A model generated the notes under the pieces. The model worked only from the letters and a program-made list of their open reading frames with translations, ran no database searches and was not told the origin of the DNA. Below, one piece after another: positions 44,151 through 56,919 of a stretch of 64,000 nt of DNA; the stretch's first letter is position 1, and each line of letters begins with the position of its first letter. The position numbers were made by a program, and so were the translations under genes. Origin of the DNA: Hyperoodon ampullatus (Eukaryota; Chordata; Mammalia; Artiodactyla; Ziphiidae); assembly GCA_949752795.1 (NCBI GenBank), contig OX457070.1:33451574-33515573 (forward strand), read 5' to 3'.

Positions 44151-45779
44151 AGTTTTCCCCCGATGACAGCTTCAAGTCTCACATCTTCACAGTTTACTGC
44201 CAGAGAGCAAAGGCCTCCTTCCCTTTAATTCTCCTTAATTCCCTTAAAAACACATAAGCAAAGCCCAGAGAAAGGCATATACCACTCTACACTCTTCCCC
44301 AGGCCTAGCACACACTTGGCACTCACTGAATGCATTTTGGAACATAAATGAGTAGCACATGAACATGCAAATCTGCTACTGGACTGATTTCGTGAGATGG
44401 GTCGTAAGGCACCATTTGCACCCTCTTGCCTTGGCTACTTTATGACCAATGGTCGTATGTGCAAAGTGACCAGATGACTTTCATAAGGATGGCCAATGGC
44501 TATGAGAAGCATGTGGTCATACCCAAAGAACTGAATTCCAGCTTCGTTAACATCTCCTCTCACTGAGTTATTCTTTCCTAGACAAGTTTGAATCTTGGGC
44601 AATGTTATGACACCAACGAAAGTAGGAAGCCACTGTCAAATATCTTATCAACATCATTACTCAAAATAATAAGTGCAAAACCATCAAGTAAAGCATAGCA
44701 GAGAACAAGAGGGACATGGAGAAACGTGGAGCATTTAAGTCAGACCTTGAAAACCAGCAGCCCAAGAATCTGACCTGACAGCATGTATTGTTTGGCCCGC
44801 ACAATAGTGACCCATGACTTGATTTTAATTTTTTAAATTAGTGGCTGATATGTAAAAGTTGAGATATTTCATATGAACTCAGATCTCCAATTTTTCATTA
44901 AAATGTTATACTGTGTGGCAATGTCGAGCCACATTTCCTTCGAGGCCCTGGCTTCCCTTTAGCAGGAGTTCCATCGCTCTCAGCACATGTTCTGCTTCTG
45001 AAATGTACAGTATCTCTCTAGTCCCTATTTTAAAAAATTGAACTTGCAATTTCTAATTTTAAGTGTATTTTCTGAGACACCATACAAAACAAAATCCAGA
45101 ATAGTGTTCTAGAACTAACATGGTAAAAAATCTCAAACCATGGAAATGCAAAACTTATGAGTAAGAACAGAGAAGTTTTAAATTTTAGAGCAAGGATGAA
45201 ATAGCTAATGTGTTAATTTTGGCACATCTTTCACAAGTGGAACCTTCAGCCATGCTAAATCACAGAGATAAATATAGAATCATTCAAAGCCAATAGGATT
45301 ATTAGTTCCTACATAAGAAAAGCAGGACTAATAACCTCCTGCCTATGTAGAAATCAGTTCTCTGGCCTATGTCTGCTATTCTAAACTGTAGTTGCAAAAT
45401 TCCTACTGTGGATACATCATAACTAGGAACTGGAGGCGGCCCAAGCTCTGAACCAAAAATTGGAAGAGATCACACTAATTTGTGAAACCCCATACTGAAC
45501 CGAAACCAAACATTATTTTTTCTAAATTGTGGACTCACCCAAAAAGATTTCTATGAAAACCAATAAAAACCTATTAAACTCATATGAACTATAATTGAAC
45601 CAATGTTTTCTAAAACGATTGAACCAGAACTTTAGAATATTATCTAAAGGAAACCAGCATTTTTTCTGTTTGCAGCTCTTCTGATAATTATCTTTAAAGG
45701 CCTTCATATTTTCGTTCTGGTTATTGAACATATCAAAAGCACAGGAAACATATTTCAATCAACTATTAACTCTTTTCAA
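44151..45779. other. No confidently recognisable feature
   Basis: Unique sequence. 44280-44350 may be a weak L2 3' end ('cctagcacacacttggcact'), and 44795-44990 may be a decayed hAT element ('ttgtttggcccgcac', 'gagccacatttccttcg'). Neither is firm. Confidence 0.35.
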
Positions 45780-46235
45780 TTCTGACAGGCACTGCTAGCT
45801 GCCAACCAAATGTCCATTCCATCCTACTTCTCTAACAAAACCTTGATTTAGTCAAGAAGACAATATTCCAACTTCTTTTCCCTAGCTTCCCTTGGAACTA
45901 AGTGTGGCCACCTGTCTAAGTTTCAAACTATGAGATTCAAGCAGAAGTTGAGTGGAACTTCCAGGAAACGTTTTTGCCATGGACCAATTCTCTATTCTTC
46001 CATCTTGAAATTCAAGTGTATGGCTAGAGCGCTAGTACCTTAATACAAATGTTAGGATGGGAGCTCTGCACTATGGATGACAAAACAGAAATCAGGAGAT
46101 GGAGTTACTGTTGACATCCTAAAGGTGCATCCCAGCTCCAGATTTCTTTCACATGAGAGCCCCATAAACTTTTATTGTGTACGAGTCATTGTTTTGAGGA
46201 TTTTCTGTTATATGTAGCTAACTAAACCTTTTCCT
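45780..46235 (+). mobile_element. Possible MLT1-like (MaLR) LTR remnant
   Basis: 'ttggaactaagtgtggccac', 'tggaacttccaggaaacg', 'ttctttcacatgagagcccc', 'ataaacttttattgtgtacg', 'attttctgttatatgtagct' follow a diverged MaLR LTR pattern. Boundaries are approximate. Confidence 0.45.
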
Positions 46236-46389
46236 AACTTATAAAGAAAGTATGCTAACATTACAGAAAACAACTCGGTACATCATTTTATTCAACAAAC
46301 ATTCACTGAATATCTACTCTGCATCAAGCCTTGCATTAAGGATACTGATTTATTTCCTGCTGTCATGGAACACAGAAGAAAGAAAACTT

Positions 46390-46560
46390 GGCTAGGCAAC
46401 TACATCCCAGACCTAGCCCTGCCATTAACTAATGAAGTCTTTGAACTTGGAGAAGTCACTTCACTTCTCTGAGCACCGGGGCCTTCATATGTAATATGAT
46501 GAGGCCTGACGGTCTTTTCTAAGGTCATTTCCAGCTCTTCCATCACATGATTCAGTGGGT
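46390..46560 (+). mobile_element. MIR-like SINE remnant
   Basis: 'cagacctagccctgccatta', 'cttcacttctctgagcaccg', 'cataatatgatgagg'-like sequence and 'catttccagctcttccatca'. MIR or MIR3 type. Confidence 0.6.
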
Positions 46561-47385
46561 GTCCATAGAAAGCTGATTTTTTTCCTCACCATCCATAGAG
46601 CCCTACCCCACCCTTAATCCCCAGAGGCCAGTAATATGGTCCTAACTGACCCTCTCCAAGCACAGTTGATAAGACCAAATATAGACAATCAGATTATCCC
46701 TTCTTGGACTCTGAAAACCAGCATCCTGTGTGAGCCAATGTTTGGGGAGTAGAGACACATGAGAAGTAGGGAAAGTTGCCTGCATAATGGAGCAAGAACA
46801 CACAAAGGAGGAAAATCCAGTGGTACCAAACTGGCATCCCAGTGGGGCGGAGATAGTCCGTAGTTGGATTTTCATTTGAACCACAACATTTAAAAATTTT
46901 GGATCATTTGTCAAGATTTTTAAAAGAAGAAATTTTGCATAAAGTTTTAAATTTCCAGCATCTCTGAATTCGTGAAAGATCTGACGACACTAGACTATCT
47001 TTTTTGCATAGCCATGGGAGACTGGAGCAGGGTTGTCTAAACAAGATGAGTTATGTCAGTGCCCACCCCTCCCCATCATCTAGCACCAGTGATCTGCATT
47101 CATTTCCCCTCCCTATAGGGCTCTTGGTGTTTGAGTTTGAGGCCCTACCCCAGGCAGTGTAGACACATGAGAAAGTGACAGGCTCAGCCATGATCGTCTA
47201 ATTTCAGTGTCCCCTGTGTAGTCCCAGCTCTGCTTTAGTAACTATCCTAGAATAGTTGTTAGACTCCAGAGCCAGTGGTGAGGAAAGCCAAGAAACAGCA
47301 CGACTGACATCTTAGAACACCTAAAGTCTCAAGAATTGTCAGAATTGTACTTCTAGAAGTGGAAGGTTAAGGTAAGACTAATAAG
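46561..47385. other. No recognisable feature
   Basis: Unique sequence with no family or coding motif recognised. Confidence 0.45.
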
Positions 47386-47396
47386 AATACAGATTA

Positions 47397-47599
47397 GGGC
47401 TTCCCTGGTGGCACAGTGGTTGAGAGTCCGTCTGCCGATGCAGGGGACATGGGTTCGTGCCCCGGTCTGGGAAGATCCCACATGCCGCGGAGCGGCTAGG
47501 CCCGTGAGCCATGGCCGCTGAGCCTGCGCTTCCGGAGCCTGTGCTCCGCAACGGGAGAGGCCACAACAGTGAGAGGCCTGTGTACCGCAAAAAAAAAAA
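47397..47599 (+). mobile_element. CHR-like SINE, type A
   Basis: A full-length copy with an 11-bp perfect target duplication aatacagatta (47386-47396 and 47600-47610). Confidence 0.96.
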
Positions 47600-47629
47600 A
47601 ATACAGATTAAAAGCAGTTGAAGGAGATT

Positions 47630-49250
47630 TCCACTTAGGCCAAGATGGGGCAGCAGGGACCAGTTTTACTCCCTAACCAGACACAATTTATAAAATAGAC
47701 AAAATATATGAAACAATTGTTCTCAAGACATTGGATATTAGGCAACAAAGTACAGCCATCCCTGAGAAACAGAAAATAAACATGAGCTCCATGATTACCC
47801 CAGCTTACTATCTTGAGATAGTTTTTATTTCCACCCACAAATTTGCCAGAACACACATTATTCTTTCATGCACACAGATCATTTACCAAAATAGTCCCTA
47901 TTCCGGGCCATAAAACAAGTCTCAATAAACTTAAAAGGATTCAAGTCATACAAAGTATGTTCTGAGACCAAAAGGAAATTACAACAGAAATCAATAAGAA
48001 AAATATATCTCAAAACTCCCCAATGTTCGAAAACAAAATAACACACTTCTTAACTCATGAGTCAAGGAAGAAATCAAAAGAGTAATTAGAAAGTATTTGA
48101 ACTGAAAGACAATGAAAACACAATATATCAAAATTTGTGGGTACAGCTAAAGCAGAACTTAGGGGGAAATCTACAGCACTAAACACTTAAGTTAGGAAAA
48201 ATAAAAAAGAAGAAAGTCTCAAATCAATGACCTCAGCTTCCTTCCAACTTAAGAAACCAGAAAAAGAAGAGCAAATGAAACCGAAAGTAAAGATAAGAAA
48301 GGAAATAAAAATAATAATACCAAAAACTTAAGGAAATAATACTAATTCTATACAGACTCTTCCAGAAAATTAAAGAGGAGGTAAGGAGTCCTATGAGGGC
48401 AGTATTCCAAAAAAACAAAACAAAACAGAGTGAGATACCAGTACACACTACAATGTCTAAAATTTAAATGACCAAATCATGTGTTGACAAGGATGTTGAG
48501 CAACTGGAATTTTCTCATCCAATGCTGGTGGGAATGTAACAGATACAGCCGCTTTGGGAAACACTCCTAGGTGTCAACCCAAGAAAAATGAAAAACTATG
48601 TATACACAGCAACTTGCCTATGAATGTTCATAACAACTTTATTTGTAATAACCAAAACCTAGAAACAATCCAAATGTCCATCAACAAGTGAATAAATTGT
48701 GACCTATTGATACAATGAGATACCAGTTAGCAATAAAAGAAATGAACTATAGATACCCTCAACGACATGGATGGATCTCAGAATAATTATACTGAGTGGG
48801 AAAAAAAAGCCAGAACCCTTCCCCCGGAAGAGCACATAATGTATGATTACATTTATATAAAATTTTAGAAAATGCAAACTGATCTATAGTGACAGACAGC
48901 AAATCAGTCGTTGCCTAGGGATAGAGAGGAAACTGTGGTGGTAATTAACATGCTCATTATCTTGACTGTGGTGATGATTTCACAGGTGTGTACATTCATA
49001 GGTATATACATATTTATTAAATTGTACATTGTAGGGAATCCCTGACGGTCCAGTGGTTAGGACTCCTTTCTTTCATCGCAGAGGGTGCAGGTTCAATTCT
49101 TGGTCGGGAATCTATGATCCCACTGAGCCACGCAGTGCGGCCAAAAACAAAAGCAAAAACAAACAAAAACCCAAATGGTACATTATAAATAAGTGCTACT
49201 TCTGTTACATCTATTATACCTCAATAAAGCTGTTTAAAAATATATATAAT
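47630..49250 (+). mobile_element. Old LINE-1 (L1M type), internally deleted, split by a SINE
   Basis: A leading part with 'aggccaagatggggcagcag' (47638) recalls an L1 5' region. Then the ORF2 endonuclease-RT linker ('gggccataaaacaagtctca', 'aaggattcaagtcatacaaa'), a jump near 48430 to the ORF2 C-terminus ('caatgctggtgggaatgtaa', 'ccaaatgtccatcaacaagt') and a 3'UTR ending 'cctcaataaagctgttt'. The RT core is missing. A type C SINE sits in the 3'UTR at 49034-49172. Confidence 0.8.
49034..49172 (+). mobile_element. CHR-like SINE, type C
   Basis: Starts 'gggaatccctgacggtccag' and contains 'caattcttggtcgggaatct'. A 15-bp duplication with two mismatches: aaattgtacattgta (49019-49033) and aaatggtacattata (49173-49187). 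Inserted into an L1M 3'UTR. Confidence 0.93.
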
Positions 49251-49259
49251 AGTTTGATC

Positions 49260-50400
49260 CTTAGGTTCCTTCCCCAACTCTGTACAGCTGGGCAACTGCT
49301 CTTCCATAATCCTGCCGTTAGACTCGGGTTATTTTCTGGAGGAAGATAACAGAGGGTCTGTGGACTGGAGGACAGCAGGCACAGTTGATGGCAAGGGAAT
49401 TATGACAAAAACATGAAGGTCTACGTACTGAATACTGAGACTCACAGCCCTCTAGCCCCACTTGGCTCCTGGAACGCTGGCAGTCGAGCCTATCTCCTCC
49501 AGGCAGAAGACTGGAAAACTCTTCTCTGGGCAATCCTATCGGCCCAAGAAGAAAGATTTAAACATTCTGACACTGGGGATTCCCTAAAGAAACAGCATAG
49601 CCAGATAACCCTACGGTGAAGCCCGCAATCAACAAGTCCCACTCACAAAATAAGAGCTTCTAATTGGCTTTATAATATCCCACTCTTTAACATTAGCAGA
49701 CAACTCAGATTAGAATTTAACTAGTATGAGAACATAAAGGGATAAAAAAGGTGCTTGAACAGGGAGCTGGGGAGGTTTATTGGAAAAATAGAGAAACGAT
49801 CATGTTCTTCAGGGAGAAGTCGTTAGAAAATGACCCAAATTTAAATTGCTCAAGAAGTAGCAATACAAGCCTATTATTAGGTTATGCAAAGATAAATATT
49901 AAAAGAACCAGCTGAAAAAACTGGAAGTGGTTGCCTCTTGGGAAGAGAAAATGGGGAGGGATGAGAAAATTGCAGTAGCAACAAGTCTAGGAGAATCAGG
50001 TGAGTCTTTAAATTATGTGCCCCTGTAACTTTTATAAAAACTGGTGGGGAGGGGAGTGAAAGAAATTCAGTTAAAGCTGAATAAAGCTCTTGGAAAGTCA
50101 ATGGATAGGATGGCCACATGTCCCTGTTTGCCAAAGACATGCAAGGTTTTCAGCTATTAAGAGGGCTCTCTCTTACCCTCCAAATATCTCAGTGTCTCTA
50201 ATTTGATAATGGATGTGTTGAGCTCCTCCTGAACCCACTGATAGACATTAGTATCACCTAACATGAGACAGGGTGGCTTCCTCCTGTGATGCCACAGGAA
50301 GTGCACAGCACCACCTGTGAAATATCCTTGCCTCTCCCCTAAAAAAGAAAAAGAACTTGAATCTAATCAAGTCTCAGATTTCTCAAGATTCACATTTGGG
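49260..50400. other. No recognisable feature
   Basis: Unique sequence with no family or coding motif recognised. Confidence 0.45.
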
Positions 50401-50409
50401 GACACACAA

Positions 50410-50570
50410 TTCTTTCTTGTGTGTATAGGATGTTTAGCAGTTTCCCTAGCCTCTACCCACTCGACGCAAATAGCACTACCACAGAGTTGTGACAATCAAT
50501 ATGTCTCTACACGCTACCAAATGGGGGTGGGAGGATGCGGCGACCTCCCCCAGGTCAGAACCACTGATCT
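50410..50570 (+). mobile_element. hAT-Charlie remnant (MER20-like, partial)
   Basis: 'tataggatgtttagcagttt', 'agcctctacccactcgacgc', 'agagttgtgacaatcaatat', 'ggtcagaaccactgatct'. Same family as 30264-30486 but lacking the 5' end. Confidence 0.65.
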
Positions 50571-50759
50571 ACATCTGAGCACCAACTTCCAGGAAATGGG
50601 ATGGAGAAATATGTTAAAGGGCACCAGCAGGATACAATCCGAATGCAGAATGTGGGAAATTCGAAAGGAGAGATGACCCAGTTTTTTCAACAAACATAAG
50701 GCCTGGGGAAAGTATGGAAGGGGAGACTGTTACAGTTCAAAAGCCCTTTTTAAAAGTAT

Positions 50760-51135
50760 CAATAAATGCAATGTGTGGACCCTGTTTGGATCCTGATTTA
50801 AACAAGCTGCAAATAGACCTTTAGGACACAATTGGAGAATACTGAATTCGGGCTACACATTATGACGCTGAGATGTTGTTCATTTTGCGGGTGTGATAAT
50901 GGTACTGTGGTTATGTTATTTTTTAAAAGCTTTCTGTTACAGATACACACGGCTGTATTAATGGATCAAATGACATGATGTCTGGTTGCAAAAGGGGATG
51001 TAATGGATCAGATCAAACAAGAACATCAGACCATGAATGGTTACTGCAACTCACAGATGGGTACCTGGGCATTCATTATACTTACCTCGCTACTTTTGTG
51101 TATGTTTGAAACTTTCCATAATAAAAACTTAAATG
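50760..51135 (+). mobile_element. Old LINE 3' end, probably L1M
   Basis: 'ggacacaattggagaatact', 'gataatggtactgtggttat', 'gggcattcattatacttacc' and 'actttccataataaaaactt', with the A-rich end downstream. The order is that of a widespread mammalian LINE 3' end. Confidence 0.55.
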
Positions 51136-51209
51136 AAAGGAAGAAAGTCCAAGAAATTAATAAAGCATGGCTTACTATAAGCACATGGACTGGGAGTCCA
51201 GAGCTTGGG

Positions 51210-51443
51210 TTTTTTGTTTGTTTGTTTGTTTTTGTTTGTTTTTTGTTTTTTGCGGTACGCGGGCCTCTCACTGTTGTGGCCTCTCCCGTTGCGGAGCACA
51301 GGCTCCGGACGCGCAGACTCAGCAGCCATGGCTCACGGGCCCAGCCGCTCCGCGGCATGTGGGATCTTCCCGGACCGGGGCACGAACCCGTGTCCCCTGC
51401 ATCGGCAGGTGGACTCTCAACCACTGTGCCACCAGGGAAGCCC
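51210..51443 (-). mobile_element. CHR-like SINE, type A
   Basis: A full-length body with an expanded (TTTG)n tail complement at 51210-51252. Target duplication ccagagcttggg (51198-51209 and 51444-51455). Confidence 0.95.
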
Positions 51444-51455
51444 CCAGAGCTTGGG

Positions 51456-53095
51456 GTTTTATTCCTGCTCCTCCACTAACCAATCTGGTCATTTTAGCAG
51501 GGGAGTCATTTCTCTGGCCTGTAGAATCAGGGTCTTAAGTTACAATACATTTGTGAGGTTTTCAACGATTCCACAACATGCCTTGAAAAGTGAGTTGAAC
51601 AGTGTCCCTGAGGACCAGCAATTTCAAAAGTCTGAATATGTGGTGGATACGCTGGTGGTGTTCTGGCCCAGGGCTCCCAGATTCCCTCTACGGCCCCTCA
51701 ACTAGTTTAGAAGTAGCAGGATCAGCTGTGCTAGAACATTCTGAATTAGAAAGTGCCTGCTGAAAAAAGCTTGTGTCAAATCCCTCTTAGAGCGGGCTGT
51801 GGCTGCAGTTTGAGTAACTTGTCAGGAAAGTGTGAATTACAAGTCAGTATCACAAAAGTGTTTATTTTCAGCCTTTCCAAAAAACAGTGAGAAAGAGGGA
51901 AGCATGCATAATAAATCAGCCGGGCATCTGAGGCGAAAGTTTGCTTTTTCTTATCCTCTCCCTCCCAACCTCACCTCTCACCATAGTCTACAGGTATCCC
52001 TTTCCTGTGATCCTGAATGCAGCGAACAGGAAGAGGGCAGGTGGAGAGGCAGGGAGGAAGGAGGTACCACCTCTCACAGTCGGGGGGGTGCAAAGGAACA
52101 ACTCATGTCCTGTTTTCCCATCCCCCTGCCGAGCCCTCCTGCCACGAACGCAATGATTAATGTAGGACTGACTGCCAAACGCCACAAAGGAAACCCTTAG
52201 AGAGAGCTCCCTGAATTCAACACCCCTGAATACAGCATCCAAAACATCTCTACCCTCGCTTTGAAGAAGGCAGAAAACATGCCTTGCCACCATATGTAGA
52301 GCATCGCCCACGATGAAGGAAAGGGGGGAACTCACACCGGTTTCCTCCCCTGCACCCCTTCCCTGGGCCCCAACTGAAACCTCAGCTCCTTTCCCTCAAC
52401 CTATCAGAAGGGTCCGCCAACAGTTTCGGCCTCCAGAGTGACCTTCCACCAACGCAAACCTCCCCAAGCCACTCATGCTCCTCTTTAAGATGTTTTCACA
52501 TACCTCATCTCTGTGGGCTTAAAATCCAGACCTCCAGTAGAGGCAGTGAGTGCTAGTGATTTAAAAGCTCCCTCAGAAATCGAAGGAGCCACAGGACTTC
52601 CCTGGATAAATCAGAATGAGCTTCTTTATAATATTCATATGCAAGGCCCAGGTGCAGAACAAAGGAATCTTGCCCAGATATGCGGCTCTTGGCTTTAAGC
52701 CTGGACTTAATGGCCTCTCCCACTCTGTACCTTTCCAGTCTCCCCAGACGTCTTTGGTTACCACATGGCAGCCTCCCTGCCCTGCAGAGAGTGCTGTGGG
52801 AAGGGCACCCCCAGAGAGTGGGGGATGCAGGGGATGGAGCAGCTTCAGGAGGGATAGAGGGTTTATTCCAAAAGCCTTGTCCACCTGTATCATCAATCAA
52901 AGCAGCCCAGAGGCAGAGGCAAACAAGGACCCTGAAGGCTAGAGAGAGCCCCAGGGAGCCAGCAGAAGATGAACCAGATCCATTCTGGAGACGAAGCATG
53001 AGCACCTGAGGGAGCTTCACAAACACATGTTTAATTAAACCAGTAGTACAGGAATAAATTCTCCTGAGAAAATACTTAAGCTATTTCAGACTAAG
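51456..53095. other. No recognisable feature
   Basis: Unique, moderately GC-rich. The longest open frame is 52553-53026 (-), overlapped by open frames on the other strand at 52616-52942 and 52680-53009. No domain, signal or splice context supports a gene. Confidence 0.45.
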
Positions 53096-53099
53096 CTAC

Positions 53100-53515
53100 T
53101 GCATTAGTTAGGATGTATTTAATTGTATCAGAATACCTGCCTAACAGTGGTTTAAGCAATAAAGACATTTAAATATCTCAGGTCACAAGAAGTTTGAAGA
53201 AGAAGAATATCTGCTTTGGAACAGTGAGATGTCAGGATGCTGGACTGAACTCTACCATTCTCCTGGCCTCTCCCTCATGGTCATAAGATGGTTGCCATAG
53301 CTCCACGCATCACAATTTCAAACAACATCACCCTAAGACAGAAAGGAGGTACAGAGGCGAGCTCTTCATCCACTATACTCTCCTTGTTATTAGAGCAAAA
53401 AAATACTTCTAGAAGAAAACAGTGGACTAGGTCGCATGGTTGCTCCTAAAAAACATCACAGGCAAAGACAACCAGTCTAACTGTACTTGGCTTAGATCAG
53501 CCATGCCTGGACCTA
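53100..53515 (+). repeat. Ancient interspersed repeat remnant, family not named
   Basis: 'attagttaggatgtatttaa', 'cctctccctcatggtcataa', 'gatggttgccatagctccac', 'ggcttagatcagccatgcct'. The motif order matches a repeat found widely in mammals. Related, weakly, to 35590-35960. Confidence 0.45.
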
Positions 53516-53829
53516 CCTTCCCTGAGTACAGTGCTGCCCTTTGATATATGAACAAAATTTGAATTGTTAATATGAAACAATGGAAGAGGGTGGGAAATGG
53601 CTGCTATTAGGCAACCACCGGTGTCTACCACAGCTCAAGTCCCCTTTGACTCTCACCCTCTTTGACCGCCTCCTCCCACCTCCCCAATGCAAACCACCAT
53701 TATCATTCCAGACCTTACACACATGTACATGTACATATACACCACACACCATAATAGACAGTAGACTTGGAGCATTTAACAGACTTACAGCAGCGTGAGT
53801 GTGTGCACGCGTGTGTGTACAAACACGCC

Positions 53830-54015
53830 ATCCTACTCTAGGCACCTTTCTGCAATCTGCTTCATCATTCAATGATACGTCTCAGTGATCCATCCACGCC
53901 AATACTTATTAATCTCTTCCGTACATGCAACTGCTACATTGTGTTCCCTAGAGTGGACATGTCACTGTTCACTTAGATACCTCCCTGTTGAGAGTCTCTT
54001 GGTTATTTTTAGAGC
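53830..54015 (-). mobile_element. Old L1 3'UTR fragment
   Basis: 'tctgcttcatcattcaatga', 'cgtctcagtgatccatccac', 'gtggacatgtcactgttcac', read as the complement of an L1M 3'UTR. Diverged. Confidence 0.45.
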
Positions 54016-54934
54016 AGCCTCTACTTGCTTCTGTGCATACAGGCACTGGGTGTTCTCTATGTGGCCCTCCAGCTCCTTTCTCTGCTCTGTGTTCAAATTG
54101 CTGACTGCTATAAATACAAGAGCTGGCTCTCTGGCATCTGGTTGGGCGAAACCTATGTGAGTGGCCCGAAATCCGAGGGTGCAAAAGAGAGGAGTGGGGT
54201 GTTTATTCCCCTCGGTCACTTCCTGCCAAGCTGCAGGTTGGCAGGGGCTATGTTCCTCTACCCAAGGCCACAGCTCCTGTCAAGGACATGTCCTACAGCT
54301 AAAGTTCTCAGGGGTCCTGGTGTCCGCTCTTGTCCCCTTGCTGCTTCCGGCCCCAGGTGGTAGCATTTCTCTCTTCTGTGAACCATCCCTGTCCAGGGGC
54401 TGTCTGTTTCCTGGATTCTGACTGACAGAGATCATTACATTCACTAAAAAGAGCAAAAACAATAAAGACCAGAACCTTTCAATACAAGGTCCATTTGTCC
54501 CCCAGTCTGCCTCACTGTTTTTCCCAGCATCTCCCCTTTCCAGCTCCTGCTTTCATCTCCTCTCCATCACTGGGTCCTTGTGTGAGCAGCAGCCCAGATG
54601 ACCCCCAGCCCTAGATCCGCCTGGCCCCTGGATGCCTACTCCGGATGCCAGTCTCTTAGCACACTGGCTCCGCGTCCTGACTGACCTGTCCTTCCTTGTG
54701 TGGGAACCCACGGAGATCTTTAATTGGTTGTTGCCAAATGAGAGAAAATACTCTCGGTTCTCACAGTGCAGGACCAGGAAAATGCATGCGATGCCCAAGG
54801 GTGGGAACATCCCCTCCCCCTGCTGCCCCCTCCCACCGCTGCCCCCGCCCCAGCCAGCCCCAGGGCCTTGACAAGAAACCAAAGGCTCCCTCTCAGGGCT
54901 CTGGGCTCTCCAGTACTTCACCTCTTGCCTCCTC
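54016..54934. other. No confidently recognisable feature
   Basis: 54130-54440 may be an old repeat ('ctgtccaggggctgtctg', 'cctggattctgactgacaga') but no family can be given. 54440-54934 is unique, C-rich at 54800-54870. Confidence 0.4.
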
Positions 54935-55091
54935 TTTTTTTTTTTTTTTTTTTTTTTACATCTTTATTGGAGTATAATTGCTTTACAATGATGTGTTAGT
55001 TTCTGCTTTATAACACAGTGAATCAGTTATACATATACATATGTTCCCATATCTCTTCCCTCTTGCCACTCCCTCCCTCCCACCCTCCCTT
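54935..55091 (-). mobile_element. 5'-truncated L1 3' end
   Basis: A T23 tract (54935-54957) then 'acatctttattggagtataa' and 'cttgccactccctccctccc', the complement of a young L1 3'UTR. Nearly identical to the start of the L1 at 55647. No clear target duplication. Confidence 0.88.
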
Positions 55092-55149
55092 AAACGCAAC
55101 ACCAAGTTCTCTACTTCAAACCCTAAGATGAATTTAACAACCCGTTAAC

Positions 55150-55340
55150 AAGTTTCAGCACAGCAGTTAAGAATATGGGCTGTGAAGGTAGATAAATCAA
55201 TGTTCAAATTCCAACTCCACCACTCAACAGCTGAGAGGCCGCATGACAGTTCTTTAACTGCTCTGTGCCTCTGTTTTCTCACTGTAAAATTGAAATAACC
55301 ACATTACTTACCTCATAGGGTTGTTTTAAAATCACATACG
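55150..55340 (+). mobile_element. MIR SINE
   Basis: 'gttaagaatatgggctgtga', 'caaattccaactccaccact', 'ttaactgctctgtgcctctg', 'cttacctcatagggttgttt'. Confidence 0.85.
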
Positions 55341-55646
55341 ATCTATCTAAAAATATATCTGAAAGACCTCAACACAGAGCCTAGTCCAGAGACAGCCTTC
55401 CATGCATGGTAATAGATATGACTCCTCAACACTATATATATTTGCTGTAGGAGGAAAAATAAGCCATGGCCCTACCTTCAAGGAGCCTGCAATCTACTTT
55501 GGAAGACACAAAGAACATTCTCGTAATCATGAACAACACAGATGACCCTCTGTTCAAATGGCAAATTATCCGGTATAAGTTCCAGTGCAACAGTAGCCGG
55601 GTGATCCTTTCACATATCTGACTTTTCATATTGCCTGACAGATTCT

Positions 55647-55989
55647 CTTTTTTTTTTTTTACATCTTTATTGGAGTATAATTGCTTTACAATGGTGTGTT
55701 AGTTTCTGCTTTATAACAAAGTGAATCAGTTATACATATACATATGTTCCCATATCTCTTGCTTCTTGCGTCTCCCTCCCTCCCACCCTCCCTATCCCAC
55801 CCCTCCAGGCCGTCACAAAGCACTGACCTGATCTCCCTGTGCTATGTGGCTGCTTCCCACTAGCTATCTACCTTACATTTCGTAGTGTATATATGTCCAT
55901 GCCTCTCTCTCGCTTTGTCACAGCTTACCCTTCCCCCTCTCCATATCCTCAAGTCCATTCTCAAGAAGGTCTGTGTCTTTATTCCTGCA
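55647..55989 (-). mobile_element. 5'-truncated young L1, 3'UTR only (~340 bp)
   Basis: A T tract then 'acatctttattggagtataa', 'ccaggccgtcacaaagcact', 'gcttcccactagctatctac', the complement of an L1 3'UTR including part of the copy-1-type 3'UTR. A 13-bp perfect duplication cctgacagattct (55634-55646 and 55990-56002) fixes the ends. Confidence 0.95.
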
Positions 55990-56129
55990 CCTGACAGATT
56001 CTTGAGGTTAAATGCCAAGCATTATTGTCCTTGGTATGCCCAGTGGTCGCACACAGTAGGCATTCAAACACAATTTGTCTAAATACCCAACGAATACTTG
56101 GATATCAGGTCAGAAAAAGCACTTCTTTC

Positions 56130-56310
56130 TTTCTAAAGCTCTTTGAAAGTGAAGCATCATTTAATTCTCATAAACAACCTTGTGAGATCGTTACTATTAT
56201 GATCACCTGCATTTTCCAAAATAAGGAAAGGAGGGCTCAAGAAAAGCTTCGCATCTCGTTCAAGTCACAAGTCAGTTTATGCTGGAGCTGGTCTGGGACC
56301 CAAGGCCTTT
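56130..56310 (-). mobile_element. MIR SINE remnant
   Basis: Complement of MIR: 'ttaattctcataaacaacct', 'cctgcattttccaaaataag', 'caagtcacaagtcagtttat'. Confidence 0.75.
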
Positions 56311-56915
56311 GACCATAAACGTAGATCCTCTTCCTATAAGGACCACAGAAGTCCGTCATCTGAAGAGGTCTATCTTCTGTCAAGTGTCTTTTTCTGGCCT
56401 CTAGTGTGCTCTCTTTTTTAAACTTTCTCTTTGTTCTCTCTAGCTGAGACAGCGAGACAGCTGTCTCCAGTTTTTTATTTTAGCCAAAGGGAATCCAATT
56501 CATTAGGATTTATTTTCAGGGAGGCAGAGAGTCTCCTGTTTATCCAAGCTTCTATCAGACATATAAATGTATAATATGTCATTAAACTCTGAAATATATG
56601 ACATAGTCATAACCACACACAAGCTATTAAAAAGTTCGTTACCTCCAGTGGGAGATATTCACCATGCTTACTGCTCTCTCTTCTTTGCAAGGCCGGAGAG
56701 AGTAAGCTCTCTGGTTAGGGGAAATCTTTTAGTTTGTTTAGGAATCCTCCTCAAAGCAGTTGCATTACTGATAAATTCTAGTTTATTTGAAATGCATTGA
56801 AAGGCAATGTTTTAAAAAAAAAAGAAACTTTTTTATCACAAAGAGCACTGCCTGCCCTTTGAGAAAAAAAAAATCAAACAATACTGAAACGTGTAAAGTA
56901 AGAAGTGAAAATTCT
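56311..56915. other. No recognisable feature
   Basis: Unique sequence with no family or coding motif recognised. Confidence 0.4.
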
Positions 56916-56919
56916 CAAG

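Noticed and set aside
51003..51705. Open frames of 123-166 codons near 51.2-51.7 kb
   Set aside because: They read through a type A SINE; the same peptide fragments (for example 'SPASAGGLSTTAPPGKP') recur at every other copy of this SINE.
52553..53026. 157-codon minus-strand frame as a possible exon or gene
   Set aside because: No domain, low-complexity-free but motif-free sequence, competing open frames on the opposite strand, and no recognisable promoter or splice context.
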